The notes below the pieces were generated by a model. It had not been told where the DNA came from. It made no database searches and was given only the letters and a program-made list of their open reading frames with translations. From assembly GCA_019058365.1 (NCBI GenBank), contig JAHPZE010000002.1, positions 62,001 to 126,000 of the forward strand: a stretch of DNA of 64,000 nucleotides. Reading direction: 5' to 3'. Below are positions 8,293 through 17,775 of this stretch, one piece after another (within the stretch, counting starts at the first letter, position 1; every line of letters begins with the position of its first letter). Made by a program: the position numbers and the translations under genes. The DNA is from Promethearchaeota archaeon (GTDB taxonomy: Archaea; Asgardarchaeota; Lokiarchaeia; Sigyniarchaeales; SOKP01).

Positions 8293-8718
8293 TCATTTCA
8301 GGTTATTTTTTAAGTCTTTAAGAATATTTTTCCTTATTTTACCAAAATTTTCACCTTTATCAGCAAAAGTAGGTATATCCCCATGAGCAGGTTTGTATGA
8401 ATCCATTCTTATTCGAAAATATGTACGAATTATGTCTACGATTGCATCAGAATAATCCATCCAAATCCCAGCTTCAATATTTTCATTTAAAAGATCGAGC
8501 CAGAAAGTTGGAATTGAAAAAATAATTCTTGTAGTATTTGCTACTGATTCAGTAGAAGATATAATAGTAGAAGGTCTTCCTTCTTTATCCCATTGTTTAG
8601 CTGCTGAAATTGTACCATATGAACACTTTTCATCAATAACAATAGAAGATTGTTTTTCTCCTTTTTCAAGTCTTTCAAGAATACGTAAATATTTTTCTTT
8701 ATCAATTTTTCTTGGCAT
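8293..8718 (-). CDS. Ribbon-helix-helix type transcriptional regulator
   Basis: 141 residues. Residues 1-45 are Lys-rich and could form a helix-turn-helix (YLRILERLEKG, then a YGTISAAKQW helix). Residues 64-103 show the ribbon-helix-helix pattern: strand TRIIFSIP, helix TFWLDLLNENIEAG, short turn, then helix MDYSDAIVDIIRTYFR. The family (CopG/MetJ/Arc) binds DNA as a dimer through the beta-strand. Upstream lies a cluster of CTACTAT/TTATAGTAG half-sites that could be its operator. The gene downstream on the same strand is the radical SAM protein, 128 bp away. A DNA-binding role is inferred from fold pattern only. Confidence 0.6.
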   Translation of the reverse strand: MPRKIDKEKYLRILERLEKGEKQSSIVIDEKCSYGTISAAKQWDKEGRPSTIISSTESVANTTRIIFSIPTFWLDLLNENIEAGIWMDYSDAIVDIIRTYFRIRMDSYKPAHGDIPTFADKGENFGKIRKNILKDLKNNLK

Positions 8719-8732
8719 AATATTCTCACTTA

Positions 8733-8773
8733 CTACTATAATATCTACTATTATATTTAAATGTTTATAGTAG
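8733..8773. promoter_or_regulatory. Candidate operator: CTACTATAA / TTATAGTAG half-sites
   Basis: CTACTATAA at 8733-8741 and its exact reverse complement TTATAGTAG at 8765-8773 flank a further CTACTATTATA at 8745-8755. The array starts 15 bp upstream of the ribbon-helix-helix gene's ATG. Ribbon-helix-helix regulators bind tandem and inverted short half-sites at their own promoters, so this is a plausible autoregulatory site. It overlaps the region where the promoter must lie. Confidence 0.4.
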
Positions 8774-8840
8774 AGAAATAATATAATATATTTTTAAAAC
8801 TACCACTAATCAAAATAAGAAGAAATAACAATCCTTTTAT

Positions 8841-9122
8841 TCAAAAAGGTAAGTATAAATTTTCTATTGTTTGATAAATTTTTTTCTCTTCACTTAAATA
8901 AGAATTATGGGACAAATCTTCATCAGAATGGTTCTGAATCCACATTTTGTTTTCAAGTGCCTTTAATGACGTTAGAATTCGTTTTGCTTCGTTTTTTGAT
9001 TCTGCACTATTAAGACATTTAATTAAAAAATTTATATAATTCAGAAGCAACTTTCTTAATTTTTCTCTTTTTGTTTGCAGGAGGTTTAATCTATTGCTTA
9101 CATAAGTTGTTGTTTGCATCAT
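8841..9122 (-). CDS. Small helical protein of unknown function
   Basis: A 93-residue protein starting with ATGATG (9122 or 9119). It is rich in Leu, Lys and Asn with heptad-like stretches (LNLLQTKREKLRKLLLNYI), suggesting a helical bundle or coiled coil. There is no signal peptide, membrane span or Cys motif. It lies upstream of the ribbon-helix-helix regulator on the same strand, 122 bp apart, so co-transcription is possible but not shown. I do not recognise the family. Confidence 0.45.
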   Translation of the reverse strand: MMQTTTYVSNRLNLLQTKREKLRKLLLNYINFLIKCLNSAESKNEAKRILTSLKALENKMWIQNHSDEDLSHNSYLSEEKKIYQTIENLYLPF

Positions 9123-9292
9123 TATATTCCAAGAAAGATCTCAAATTATGAGATAATTTAAATACGAATAATATGTATATATTATCGATTTTTCTCGAAA
9201 TTTTAAATTAATTTAGCTATCCATGAATGATAAACAAACTAAAATCTATTTTTATATTAGCAAATTATATTTAATAAAAACCAATAAACTAA

Positions 9293-11122
9293 ATGGAATT
9301 AAAAATGCCTAAATATACTGGTGGAGAGATTATCTCCAAATATCTGATAAAAGAGGGAGTAAAATATGTTGTCGGGATTCCTGGTCACGGAAATCTTCCT
9401 CTTGTAGACGCTTTCTTCAAAGATAAGGAGAAAATTCAGTTGATTCAACCTAAGCAGGAAATGGCAGGAGTTCATCTCGCTGTAGGATATTATAGAATTA
9501 CAGGACAACCTTTATGCGTTTTTACTTCAATTGGGCCAGGAGCAATTAATACCGCTATTGGTATTGCTGATGCTTTTGTTGATTCATTTCCTTGTCTTAT
9601 AATTACGGGAGATACCCATGTTCATATGAGAGGGAAAGGGGTACTCCAAGAAATTGAAAGAAAAAAAGATTCTAGTATGCCCAAAATTTTAGAACCTATT
9701 GTAAAAAGGAGTTTCGAGGTAGATACTGTAGGACAACTAGCAACGATAATGCAGAGAGCTTTTAATATTATGTTAACCGGAAGAAGAGGACCAGTTCATA
9801 TTGATCTTCCTATGGATGTGCAAGCGAATTCTATTGAGGTGGAGATTCCAGAGCCTCTTGAGAGAAGATCAATCGGTCGGATAAGAGGAGATCCTGAGAT
9901 TATTAAGAAAGCTGTCCACTTAATTAAAAACTCAAAAAGACCTGTTTTATTTATAGGTGGAGGAGCAATTTCCTCAGAAACTAGTGAGGAGATAAGAACA
10001 CTAGCAGAAAAAATAGGTGCAGCAGTGGTCGTTACCATGATGGGGAAAGATATTATTGATAATTCTAATCCACTTTATTGTTGGTCAGCAGGTTCCAAAG
10101 GTACAACAGTGGGATTAAAAATGACGACAAATGCTGACGTTATTCTTGCCGTCGGTTGTAGATTTGCTGATGAAACTGCGAGTTCGTATAAAGATGGAGT
10201 TAGTTTTTCGATACCACCAACAAAACTAATCCAATTAGATATAGATCCTCATGAAATTGGTAAGAATTATCCTGTTTCTGTAGGAATAGTTGGTGACGCT
10301 AAAGCTTGTTTGACCCAAATTTTAGAAGAGTTAGGAGATTATTCAAGAGATTATAAGAATACAGAATATTATAAAGAAATTCAACAAGAGAAACATAAAT
10401 GGTTCAAATTTCTTGATGAGAATCGGGATGATTCAAAAATACCTGTTATGATATCTACAGTTTTAAGAGAAGTAAGAAACTTTTTTGACAGAGATGCTGT
10501 AATAGTAACTAGTTCTGGAAATGTGCAAGCTCAGATGCTTCAAGAATTAGAGTTTTATGAACCTAAAACATGTCTTACCGCTGGAGGATTCTCAACAATG
10601 GGTTATAGTATTCCAGCAGCGATTGGCGCTAAACTGGGTTCAAAAGATATTGGAAAACCTGATAGACAAGTTGTTGCGCTTGTTGGAGATGGAGATTTTA
10701 TGATGACTATATCAGAATTATCTATAGCAGTTCAACTCGGATTGGATAACATCTTCTTTATTATTCTTAATAATCATGGCTGGATTGCAATTAAAGACTT
10801 ACAACAAGCTGCGTTTGGTGAAGATAGGGGTTATGGTACAGCTTTTGAAGATATAGAAGGAAAAACATATTCCCCTGATTTTGCTAAAATCGGTGAAGCA
10901 TTTGGTTGCTATTCTGAAAAAATTTCTAGCAAAAAAGAGATTATTCCTACACTTGAAAGAGCAGCTAAATCAGGAAAACCAGCAGTAATAGAAATTGAAG
11001 TTCAAAGAGAATATCCCTATACAGGATCTCCCGCTGTAGGTTGGTGGGATGTTCCAATACCAGAATATATAAAAGACCGAAGAAAGAAATATGAACAAGA
11101 AAGTAAGGGAGAAAAGCTCTAA
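9293..11122 (+). CDS. ThDP-dependent enzyme, acetolactate synthase / IolD-like
   Basis: 609 residues with the three-domain layout of the acetolactate synthase superfamily. The N-terminal Pyr domain has the catalytic Glu56 (KQEMAGVHLAVGY), the middle Rossmann-like domain is around 200-340, and the C-terminal PP domain has GDGDFMM near residue 465 ending in LNN, the ThDP/Mg binding motif. The tail GWWDVPIPEYI resembles the WWDVPV signature of IolD (trihydroxycyclohexane-dione hydrolase), and the segment after the GDT motif (GVLQEIE) also resembles IolD. Candidate roles are acetolactate synthesis or C-C cleavage of a cyclitol dione. No small regulatory subunit is adjacent. Its stop overlaps the convergent methyltransferase stop. 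Confidence 0.8.
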   Translation: MELKMPKYTGGEIISKYLIKEGVKYVVGIPGHGNLPLVDAFFKDKEKIQLIQPKQEMAGVHLAVGYYRITGQPLCVFTSIGPGAINTAIGIADAFVDSFPCLIITGDTHVHMRGKGVLQEIERKKDSSMPKILEPIVKRSFEVDTVGQLATIMQRAFNIMLTGRRGPVHIDLPMDVQANSIEVEIPEPLERRSIGRIRGDPEIIKKAVHLIKNSKRPVLFIGGGAISSETSEEIRTLAEKIGAAVVVTMMGKDIIDNSNPLYCWSAGSKGTTVGLKMTTNADVILAVGCRFADETASSYKDGVSFSIPPTKLIQLDIDPHEIGKNYPVSVGIVGDAKACLTQILEELGDYSRDYKNTEYYKEIQQEKHKWFKFLDENRDDSKIPVMISTVLREVRNFFDRDAVIVTSSGNVQAQMLQELEFYEPKTCLTAGGFSTMGYSIPAAIGAKLGSKDIGKPDRQVVALVGDGDFMMTISELSIAVQLGLDNIFFIILNNHGWIAIKDLQQAAFGEDRGYGTAFEDIEGKTYSPDFAKIGEAFGCYSEKISSKKEIIPTLERAAKSGKPAVIEIEVQREYPYTGSPAVGWWDVPIPEYIKDRRKKYEQESKGEKL

Positions 11123-12594
11123 TTCTGATAAATTGCATATTTATCATCTAAAATTTTCTTTAAATTGTTAGGAAGGTTAAATTTTCTAGCATAAAAATCA
11201 AAAATAGTATCATCAATTACTTTCTGCTCTTTATTATAATCATACTTGGAGTTTTTTTCTTTACATTTAATAATTGTATCCACTAATTTTTCTACTTTTT
11301 CTTTAATTTCCTTTTCGGGTTCTATAAAAGGGATGGCATGGATTCCAGTAATTTGGATACTACTAGTATTATTGATAATTCCCTTGGCAAGGTAATTATA
11401 TAACGAGCTATTAAGCAAACCTAACATATAGCCAATTGAAACAAATTTACTTTTAATTATAAATCCAATTGCTTTATTAGAATCCCAATAGCATCCCCTT
11501 GGCATATAACGTGCTGCTAATCTTGAACTTACTCCGCTTATTATTATCCCTTCTTCTTCAAACGGTACATTTTTTGGAATATCATAAATTTTTATAGCTT
11601 CCTCACTCCAATCTAAGGCTTCCATGATTGGTCGATAATACTGGTCGGCGCCACCTCGTTTTAAATAAGGCTTCCATTTAATGTTTTCTAAACCCGATCT
11701 CTTAATAATTTTGAATTTATTTTGCGAATCATTAATCTTCATGTTTCTATTATTAAACAACTCAGCTAGTTCTGTGCCCTCAATAGCAGCAATATATTTT
11801 CTATTATTATGTGTGTGCATTCCTATAAAACCCTTTAAGTATTCTTCTAATTTAGGAGCTTTTTCAAATAATTCAATAACTTTTTCATCAACATCGGTAT
11901 AAAAAATGTTAAATGGTAAAAAATTATACTTGAATTGCTTTATTTGATTAACATTTGGAGGAGATTGGTAGTCTTCCTCATTATCTATTCGAGGAATTAT
12001 CCTCATTAAATTATTATCTCTGTTAACTTTATTTTTCTGACCTGAACATTTTGTTAAAATTATAATTGCAGGGCTAGTACTTACATTTTGATTAGAAAAC
12101 AAATTTTTTGGTGCTAAAAGAATTTCGTTAATTTTACAGGTATTAAGGATAAATCTTCTTAGCTTTTTATGGGTACTTAGAGTCAAGAACGAATCACTGG
12201 TGATAAAACCAAGTTTTCCTCCCTCTTTTAATCTCCAAATACTATTAACAATAAACATTGCATAGGTTTCATGAGCATTTATTTTCCCATATATTTTTTG
12301 TAGTTTTGCTTTGTTTGTACGAATATATTTACTTGTCTTGTTTAAATACGGTGGATTGCCCACAATAAAATCAAATTCATTATATGAGTCAGGATATAAA
12401 GCTAGAAGTGTATCTTGCTCCTTAAAGAAAATACCTAATCTTTTTATTTCAATTTTAAAGTTTGAATTTATATCATAAGCAAATATTTGATTTTTATTAA
12501 TTCCAGATTCTAGTAACTTCTTTATAAAAATACCTGGTCCTGCACACGGGTCCATAATTTTGTGATCTTCTTGAATTCCTCCTAATCTTGACAT
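11119..12594 (-). CDS. N6-adenine DNA methyltransferase with TaqI-like C-terminus; N-terminus probably incomplete
   Basis: An Eco57I/TaqI-type gamma-class adenine methyltransferase. Motif I is DPCAGPG (residues 14-20 from ATG 12594), motif IV NPPY at residues 80-83, and the second half resembles the TaqI specificity domain (WKPYLKRGGADQYYRP, WDSNKAIGFI, NNTSSIQITGI). The frame stays open upstream of ATG 12594 to about 12663 and encodes LGIVITPPNTVEYI, the conserved N-terminal TP..VEYM element of these enzymes, but that extension has no ATG, GTG or TTG. The gene may use a non-standard start or be N-terminally truncated. There is no restriction or specificity gene beside it. It lies just downstream of the M28 peptidase. 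Confidence 0.8.
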   Translation of the reverse strand: MSRLGGIQEDHKIMDPCAGPGIFIKKLLESGINKNQIFAYDINSNFKIEIKRLGIFFKEQDTLLALYPDSYNEFDFIVGNPPYLNKTSKYIRTNKAKLQKIYGKINAHETYAMFIVNSIWRLKEGGKLGFITSDSFLTLSTHKKLRRFILNTCKINEILLAPKNLFSNQNVSTSPAIIILTKCSGQKNKVNRDNNLMRIIPRIDNEEDYQSPPNVNQIKQFKYNFLPFNIFYTDVDEKVIELFEKAPKLEEYLKGFIGMHTHNNRKYIAAIEGTELAELFNNRNMKINDSQNKFKIIKRSGLENIKWKPYLKRGGADQYYRPIMEALDWSEEAIKIYDIPKNVPFEEEGIIISGVSSRLAARYMPRGCYWDSNKAIGFIIKSKFVSIGYMLGLLNSSLYNYLAKGIINNTSSIQITGIHAIPFIEPEKEIKEKVEKLVDTIIKCKEKNSKYDYNKEQKVIDDTIFDFYARKFNLPNNLKKILDDKYAIYQN

Positions 12595-12674
12595 AATATA
12601 TTCTACAGTATTAGGAGGAGTAATAACTATTCCTAAATCCTTATTATTATACTGGATAACTAATCAGCGCTCTA

Positions 12675-13835
12675 TTATTGTTTATTTAAATTAATATCAA
12701 CTTCACTTAATAGGACTGTATAAAATTGGCAGAGTTTCTTCAATATATTTATATCAATTTTATCCAGATCATCGTCTTCAGAATGAACATAATTATAAGT
12801 GCTTTTGTCTCCATTACCAAGTCCCTTGAATTTTTTATTTAATAGAAATAATCCATCACTATATGTACCAATGTAAAACCTGTGTGTTTTCTTCTCTAAA
12901 CTCATTATATCTTTATTTTCTAAAATATAATTAAAAGATTTATAATTTTTATTATTAAGTAGACCATGATCCCATAGATTTACTTTTTTAGCGATAGAGT
13001 CAAAGTTGATTATGAAAGTCTTATCTCTATCAAAATCTTTGATATTATTATAAAAATTTCTTACACCCATAGTCCCAGATTCTTCTGCGCCAGTAAATAC
13101 AAACCACAAATGATAATTATTGAGTATATTTTTTGGATTTGAATAATAATGTAGCAGTTCTAAAACACATGATATTCCAGAAGCATTATCTATAGCTCCT
13201 TTAGATTTATTATTAGTTTTATTTATCCAAAGTATAACAGTAGCTCCAAGATTAATACTTATGATCAAAATTGCAAATATATTTATTAAAAAGAAATCTT
13301 CAGTTAAGAAAAAAGAATTTAAGATGGTAATTAAAAGACCTAGGGAAAAAGTGATAATCCATATATAATACAACTGGATACGAATTTTTATTGAGAATGT
13401 CTGGCCTTTTGAATCTAAATGTGAAAATAGGAAAATATTATAATCTGAGATTTCATTCTTAGCCTGAGATGGTAGTTTCACAAATAAATTCTGAGAATGA
13501 TATTCATGCAGTACTTTAATTGTTTCTGGATTCCGAGTATATAAAATTAGAATCAAAATTAAAATGAATATCAAAAATAGATTAACTATATTGAAAACTA
13601 AATTAAAATTCAAAACTAAAACCACAATAAACCAACTTAGTAATGTTAAAGCAACTTTCGGATAAATTCTTGAATAGAAAATACTAAAAGAAAATTCTTG
13701 AACTATCGGTGAAAGACTTAGATCTTCTATTTTATTTTTACCAATATTGAATGATCTCTTCTCAAAGTCAGTTCCAGATAACCTTGGAAAAGAAAATTCT
13801 TTTAAATTTTTCAATATACGCGTTTCATCAATCAT
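12675..13835 (-). CDS. Membrane-anchored M28-family metallopeptidase
   Basis: 386 residues. Two or more N-terminal spans (about 60-98) precede the peptidase domain, and two further hydrophobic stretches (155-175, 180-203) interrupt it. Zinc-site residues of M28 are in order: H139-x-D141 (FSHLDS), D216 in GAIDNASG, catalytic E251 and ligand E252 in GAEESG, D279 in INFDS and H351 in YVHSEDD. The family removes N-terminal amino acids from peptides using two zinc ions. It starts 11 bp after the IlvD stop, so the two are probably co-transcribed. The intact ligand set suggests an active enzyme at the membrane. Confidence 0.85.
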   Translation of the reverse strand: MIDETRILKNLKEFSFPRLSGTDFEKRSFNIGKNKIEDLSLSPIVQEFSFSIFYSRIYPKVALTLLSWFIVVLVLNFNLVFNIVNLFLIFILILILILYTRNPETIKVLHEYHSQNLFVKLPSQAKNEISDYNIFLFSHLDSKGQTFSIKIRIQLYYIWIITFSLGLLITILNSFFLTEDFFLINIFAILIISINLGATVILWINKTNNKSKGAIDNASGISCVLELLHYYSNPKNILNNYHLWFVFTGAEESGTMGVRNFYNNIKDFDRDKTFIINFDSIAKKVNLWDHGLLNNKNYKSFNYILENKDIMSLEKKTHRFYIGTYSDGLFLLNKKFKGLGNGDKSTYNYVHSEDDDLDKIDINILKKLCQFYTVLLSEVDINLNKQ

Positions 13836-13846
13836 AATTTAAAAAT

Positions 13847-15514
13847 TTATTGTAGATATGCTCCATATTTTGCTGAGCTTACGATTTTTCTATAAATGTT
13901 TAAATAACCAGTTTCAATTTTTACTTCAGGTTTTTCCCATTCGTTTAACCGGTTCTCAATTTCTCCTTGAGGGATTAATAAGTCTAATTTTCGATTATCA
14001 ATATCAATTTCTATCATATCACCGTTATGAACTATTGCAATTGGGCCTCCTTCAATTGCTTCAGGACACACATGCCCTATACAAGGACCTCTCGTAGCTC
14101 CAGAGTATCTTCCATCGGTTATCATTGCTACTGAATCACTTAAACCCATACCTACTAAAATAGCTGCTGGAATTGATAATTCTCTCATTCCTGGAGAACC
14201 TTTAGGGCCTTCATAGCGAATAACTAATACATTACCTTCTTCGATTTTATTTAACAATAAAGCATCTTTCAAATCTTCCTCACATTCAAAGACTTTAGCA
14301 GGACCTTTATGATATCTCATTTTGGGATCAATAGCACTTTGTTTTATTATAGCTCCTTCAGGTGCTAAACTCCCTTTTAATACAGCAATTGCTCCCTCAC
14401 TTGAGATTGGATCGTTTAAGTTCCTTATAATTTGGAAATCGGTAAAATCCACATTTTTAAGATAATCCTTAAGTGTTAATCCTAGAACAGTTTTTGTTGA
14501 TAAATTCAACAACTTTGATAATTTTTTCATTAAAACTTTAACACCACCAGCTTCATGGAACTCAGAGAGATTGTATTCTGATGCTGGTTTGAACTTGGCT
14601 AGAAGCGGAACTGATTTGCTGATTTTATCGAAATCAAAATGGTTTAGATTACCACCTATTTCATGAGATAACGCACATAAATGTAGGACCATATTAGTAG
14701 ATCCACCAAATGATAATGCAACCTTAATTGCATTTTCAATTGAATCATGAGTTATTATATCTAAAACCTTTATTCCTTTTTCAATTAAGTTCATGATCGT
14801 TTTACCTGTGTGTTTGCATAATTCTATTCGTTCCTCACTAACAGCACTCAATGTTGCACAATCTGGTAAAGAAAGACCCATTGTTTCCACGATACAAGCC
14901 ATAGTATTGGCAGTACCCATCATATTACAAGCTCCAGGAGAACAACATGTTTCTGATTCAATGAGAAAAAAATCTTCTTTTGATATTAAACCTGCATTAT
15001 ATTTTCCAATTGCTTCTTTAATATCAGATGTTACATAAGTTTGACCTTTAAGAGATCCATCTTGAAACGTTTTAGGAAGCATAATTCCTCCAGTTAAAAA
15101 GATTGTCGGAATATTACATCTAGCTGCTGCTAAAAGCATCCCTGGTATAATTTTATCACAAGTACATATCATTACCATCCCATCAAAATCATAGGCTTTA
15201 ATAGTACATTCAATCGAAGCTGCAATTATATCTCTCGAAGGTAGAATATATTTTGAAAAATTTCCAGAATTAGCTATTCCATCACATGGAGCAATAGTAT
15301 TAAATTCCATAGGAGTACCACCAGCTTGTTTGACACCTTCTTTAACAAATCCAGCTAATTTACGTAAGTGTATATGTCCCGGATTAATTTCATTCCATGA
15401 ATTTACTATTGCAACTTTTGGTTTTTGTAACTCTTCGTAAGAATAACCACATCCGCGATATAGAGCACGTTCATATGCTTTTTTTGGATCTAATTCTTTT
15501 ATATTTGATAACAT
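13847..15514 (-). CDS. ilvD: Dihydroxy-acid dehydratase (IlvD/Edd family)
   Basis: 555 residues, the expected IlvD length. It dehydrates 2,3-dihydroxy-3-methylbutanoate and its ethyl homologue to the 2-oxoacids of valine and isoleucine. The Fe-S cysteines are C77 (APCDG), C119 (CDK) and C196 (GAC before NMMGTANTM). The substrate/Mg-binding [11 protein letters not shown] and [15 protein letters not shown] motifs are present. Some family members act on sugar acids instead, and the nearby ThDP and carbohydrate genes leave that open. The gene is followed closely by the M28 peptidase. Start ATG 15514. Confidence 0.88.
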   Translation of the reverse strand: MLSNIKELDPKKAYERALYRGCGYSYEELQKPKVAIVNSWNEINPGHIHLRKLAGFVKEGVKQAGGTPMEFNTIAPCDGIANSGNFSKYILPSRDIIAASIECTIKAYDFDGMVMICTCDKIIPGMLLAAARCNIPTIFLTGGIMLPKTFQDGSLKGQTYVTSDIKEAIGKYNAGLISKEDFFLIESETCCSPGACNMMGTANTMACIVETMGLSLPDCATLSAVSEERIELCKHTGKTIMNLIEKGIKVLDIITHDSIENAIKVALSFGGSTNMVLHLCALSHEIGGNLNHFDFDKISKSVPLLAKFKPASEYNLSEFHEAGGVKVLMKKLSKLLNLSTKTVLGLTLKDYLKNVDFTDFQIIRNLNDPISSEGAIAVLKGSLAPEGAIIKQSAIDPKMRYHKGPAKVFECEEDLKDALLLNKIEEGNVLVIRYEGPKGSPGMRELSIPAAILVGMGLSDSVAMITDGRYSGATRGPCIGHVCPEAIEGGPIAIVHNGDMIEIDIDNRKLDLLIPQGEIENRLNEWEKPEVKIETGYLNIYRKIVSSAKYGAYLQ

Positions 15515-15596
15515 TGAGATTTATAAAAATATTTAATTAATGAAATTTCCCATAATAAATCAATTTCTCAAGAAATGATTAAATAATCATGTGTAT

Positions 15597-16499
15597 TTAA
15601 TCATTAATAATAGGATTTTTATCCATGCAAGGAACTCCAAATTGACAAAATGCGCATCCAACTGGATATGTAGGAGGCCTTAATTTCCTATTCACACAAC
15701 GAATGTGGGGTTTTAATATTGGCCCTATTTTTGCTATTATTTTTCTTGCTACTTTTTGCCCATATTCATAACATTTTATTTTATCGTGGCCATTTTCATC
15801 GATAGCATTAGCTGGACATCTCTCTTCACATTCTCTACAAATCCCTTTTGCATAATATAAGCAATTTCCATAAGGGTTATCACTCTTTCTTGTAGTAATT
15901 TTGAGTGGAGCATCAGTAACAACAGAAGCTAGTCTAATATTACAACCAACATCAGTAATTAGCCCCTCATGCAAACTAAATGTTCCTAAGCCCGTTGCAA
16001 AAGCTATATGGCGTTCTGACCATGTTGAGTAAAAATTTTTCTTTAAAATTATAGAAAAGGATTTACTCAACATCCCAGCTATAGCCTTATAACCGTTACC
16101 TTCAAAAAATCCGATAATCTGTCTACATGTTTCTTGTTTAAAAGAATTAGCATAATTTCTTCCTACAGAATAAATTTCAGCTGGAACTATCACTCTTGAT
16201 AACTTTTTTATATTTTTACTTTCATTGCGGATTTTATCAACAAATGGAAATACGATTGATAAAATTCGGAGTTTAGAAGCTTCTATCGTTTCTTGATCCT
16301 CTGCTAACCATAACTCAAGAGGAGTTAAATGTTCAGGTCCAACGACTTCTTTAAATTTTTGAAAAATTGGATCGTCTCCTTGGGCAACTCCAACTTTTGG
16401 ATTAGAAAAAATTCTGCCTCCACCATAATTTTCTTGGAGGCGATTAAGCTTACTTGTTTCAAAAAATGACTCAAGATACGAATATATTTCATTAATCAA
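15597..16499 (-). CDS. QueG-like double-cluster iron-sulfur protein
   Basis: A 300-residue protein with a core like epoxyqueuosine reductase and reductive dehalogenases: SERHIAFATGLGTFSLHEGL, then GCNIRLASVVTDAPL. Cysteine groups C213, C221, C224, C228 and C243, C268, C282, C285, C291 can supply two iron-sulfur clusters; the second ends in the compact CAFCQFGVPC. The N-terminal 100 residues differ from QueG. QueG uses cobalamin to reduce epoxyqueuosine in tRNA, but this protein may serve another electron-transfer reaction. It is upstream of ilvD on the same strand (about 80 bp). Substrate unknown. Confidence 0.7.
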   Translation of the reverse strand: MINEIYSYLESFFETSKLNRLQENYGGGRIFSNPKVGVAQGDDPIFQKFKEVVGPEHLTPLELWLAEDQETIEASKLRILSIVFPFVDKIRNESKNIKKLSRVIVPAEIYSVGRNYANSFKQETCRQIIGFFEGNGYKAIAGMLSKSFSIILKKNFYSTWSERHIAFATGLGTFSLHEGLITDVGCNIRLASVVTDAPLKITTRKSDNPYGNCLYYAKGICRECEERCPANAIDENGHDKIKCYEYGQKVARKIIAKIGPILKPHIRCVNRKLRPPTYPVGCAFCQFGVPCMDKNPIIND

Positions 16500-16725
16500 A
16501 AAAAATTACCATTTCTTATATAGTAGATAAAAATAATTTATAGGGAGATTTTATAAACTTAATTAAAAAATATACTTTTAAGTGTTTTATAAAGAATATC
16601 TTGTAATATTATTTCTTATTGTTGCTAAAAATATATCCAATATTGTCATATACTATAATCTTGAATTAACGATTAGGTCATAATTAAAGGTTTTAATTTT
16701 TCTGAAATTTAATATATAATTATCT

Positions 16726-17775
16726 TTATTTAAGTAGATTCTTAATGAATTCACCTAAAAATGCCTCTAAACTGTTCTTTAAATCATTAATCCAAGCGGA
16801 ACCATCTAATTCTTTGGTTTTAAATGAATTTGTATTTTGATTTAAAACAATTGAAATTTCGGATTCTAATCTTTCTTTAGGGTTAGCTTCCTTAAATTCC
16901 TCTGTTAAACCAAAATAAATATAGTCTGCAAGATTTTTTATTAAAATTTCTATGAATTCTTCAAATTTATATATCATACCAAATTGAAAATATGATGAAA
17001 GAAATTGTGTAATTGACATTTCGAGTTCTCGTTTTGGAATTTCATTTTTATTAAAGCAATAAAACTTTATTAATCGTTCTATCATTGTTCCATCAAATCT
17101 TATTTTTGTAGTGTTTAATATTTTTTTTTCTTCCTTTGGAGTTATGATCTGTGCTAATTTCGACGTAGATACTTCATTATAGTCATTTTGAATAATCTCT
17201 GATAATCCTGAACGTAGGGTAAATAAGTTAGTATTGATTCTTTCATTGTTATAAAAAATTGTTGGAACTTTTGGTTGATGTTCTTCAAGAATTTCATTTA
17301 GACTTGGAGTTTTTCTATTAAAAGGTAAGAAAAAAATTTCATATAGCGTGCTAAATTCAAACTCTTTCATATCTTTTTTGAATATTTTTCTTATATATTC
17401 ATCGTAATCAAGAAAAAACAAAGAAATACAGTCATCAAGTGCAGTATAGTAATCAGCATATTGTTCTTTAATAAGATACTTCTTATATTCTGACCTGAAA
17501 TGATTAGCTCGGATCCACTCAAAAGCAAGATCTAAAACACTCTTCTCTTTAATAATTTTGTTTTTATAATAGTTTATTGTATCTATAACCTCTAAAGTTG
17601 AGGGTCTAATTGATTGGTTAACAAGAAATTGAGCTATGATTTCGATTGTAGATGAAGAATTGGATTGGTTTTCAATTCTCTTGTAATAACTCAGTAGACG
17701 TTCTTTATCAATACTTATTGCGTGTTTAAAGCTATATTTTTCCAAGATCTTTACACTCTTAATATTTTTAATCAA
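16726..17775 (-). CDS. Unknown protein, second gene of a two-gene operon
   Basis: A 349-residue soluble protein without recognisable motifs. It is rich in Ile, Lys, Glu, Asn and Phe, with helical segments and no Cys clusters, signal or membrane span. The start is TTG at 17775 inside the overlap TTGA with the upstream gene's stop, so translation is probably coupled. It contains a Pro-rich break near residues 160-170 and a long helical C-terminal half. I do not recognise the family. Tight coupling to the next gene suggests one complex or pathway. Confidence 0.6.
   Translation of the reverse strand: MIKNIKSVKILEKYSFKHAISIDKERLLSYYKRIENQSNSSSTIEIIAQFLVNQSIRPSTLEVIDTINYYKNKIIKEKSVLDLAFEWIRANHFRSEYKKYLIKEQYADYYTALDDCISLFFLDYDEYIRKIFKKDMKEFEFSTLYEIFFLPFNRKTPSLNEILEEHQPKVPTIFYNNERINTNLFTLRSGLSEIIQNDYNEVSTSKLAQIITPKEEKKILNTTKIRFDGTMIERLIKFYCFNKNEIPKRELEMSITQFLSSYFQFGMIYKFEEFIEILIKNLADYIYFGLTEEFKEANPKERLESEISIVLNQNTNSFKTKELDGSAWINDLKNSLEAFLGEFIKNLLK

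Noticed and set aside
8293..9122. Ribbon-helix-helix gene plus the 93-residue gene as a toxin-antitoxin pair
   Set aside because: The genes are 122 bp apart, the small protein has no toxin-like motif, and the regulator is downstream and larger than typical antitoxins.
13858..15038. Open frames on the plus strand inside ilvD
   Set aside because: They are antisense to a full-length conserved enzyme and have no domain or codon-usage support.
16520..16528. ATAGTAGAT near the QueG-like gene start as a third site of the 41486 palindrome
   Set aside because: A single AT-rich 9-mer is expected once or twice by chance in a window of this composition.
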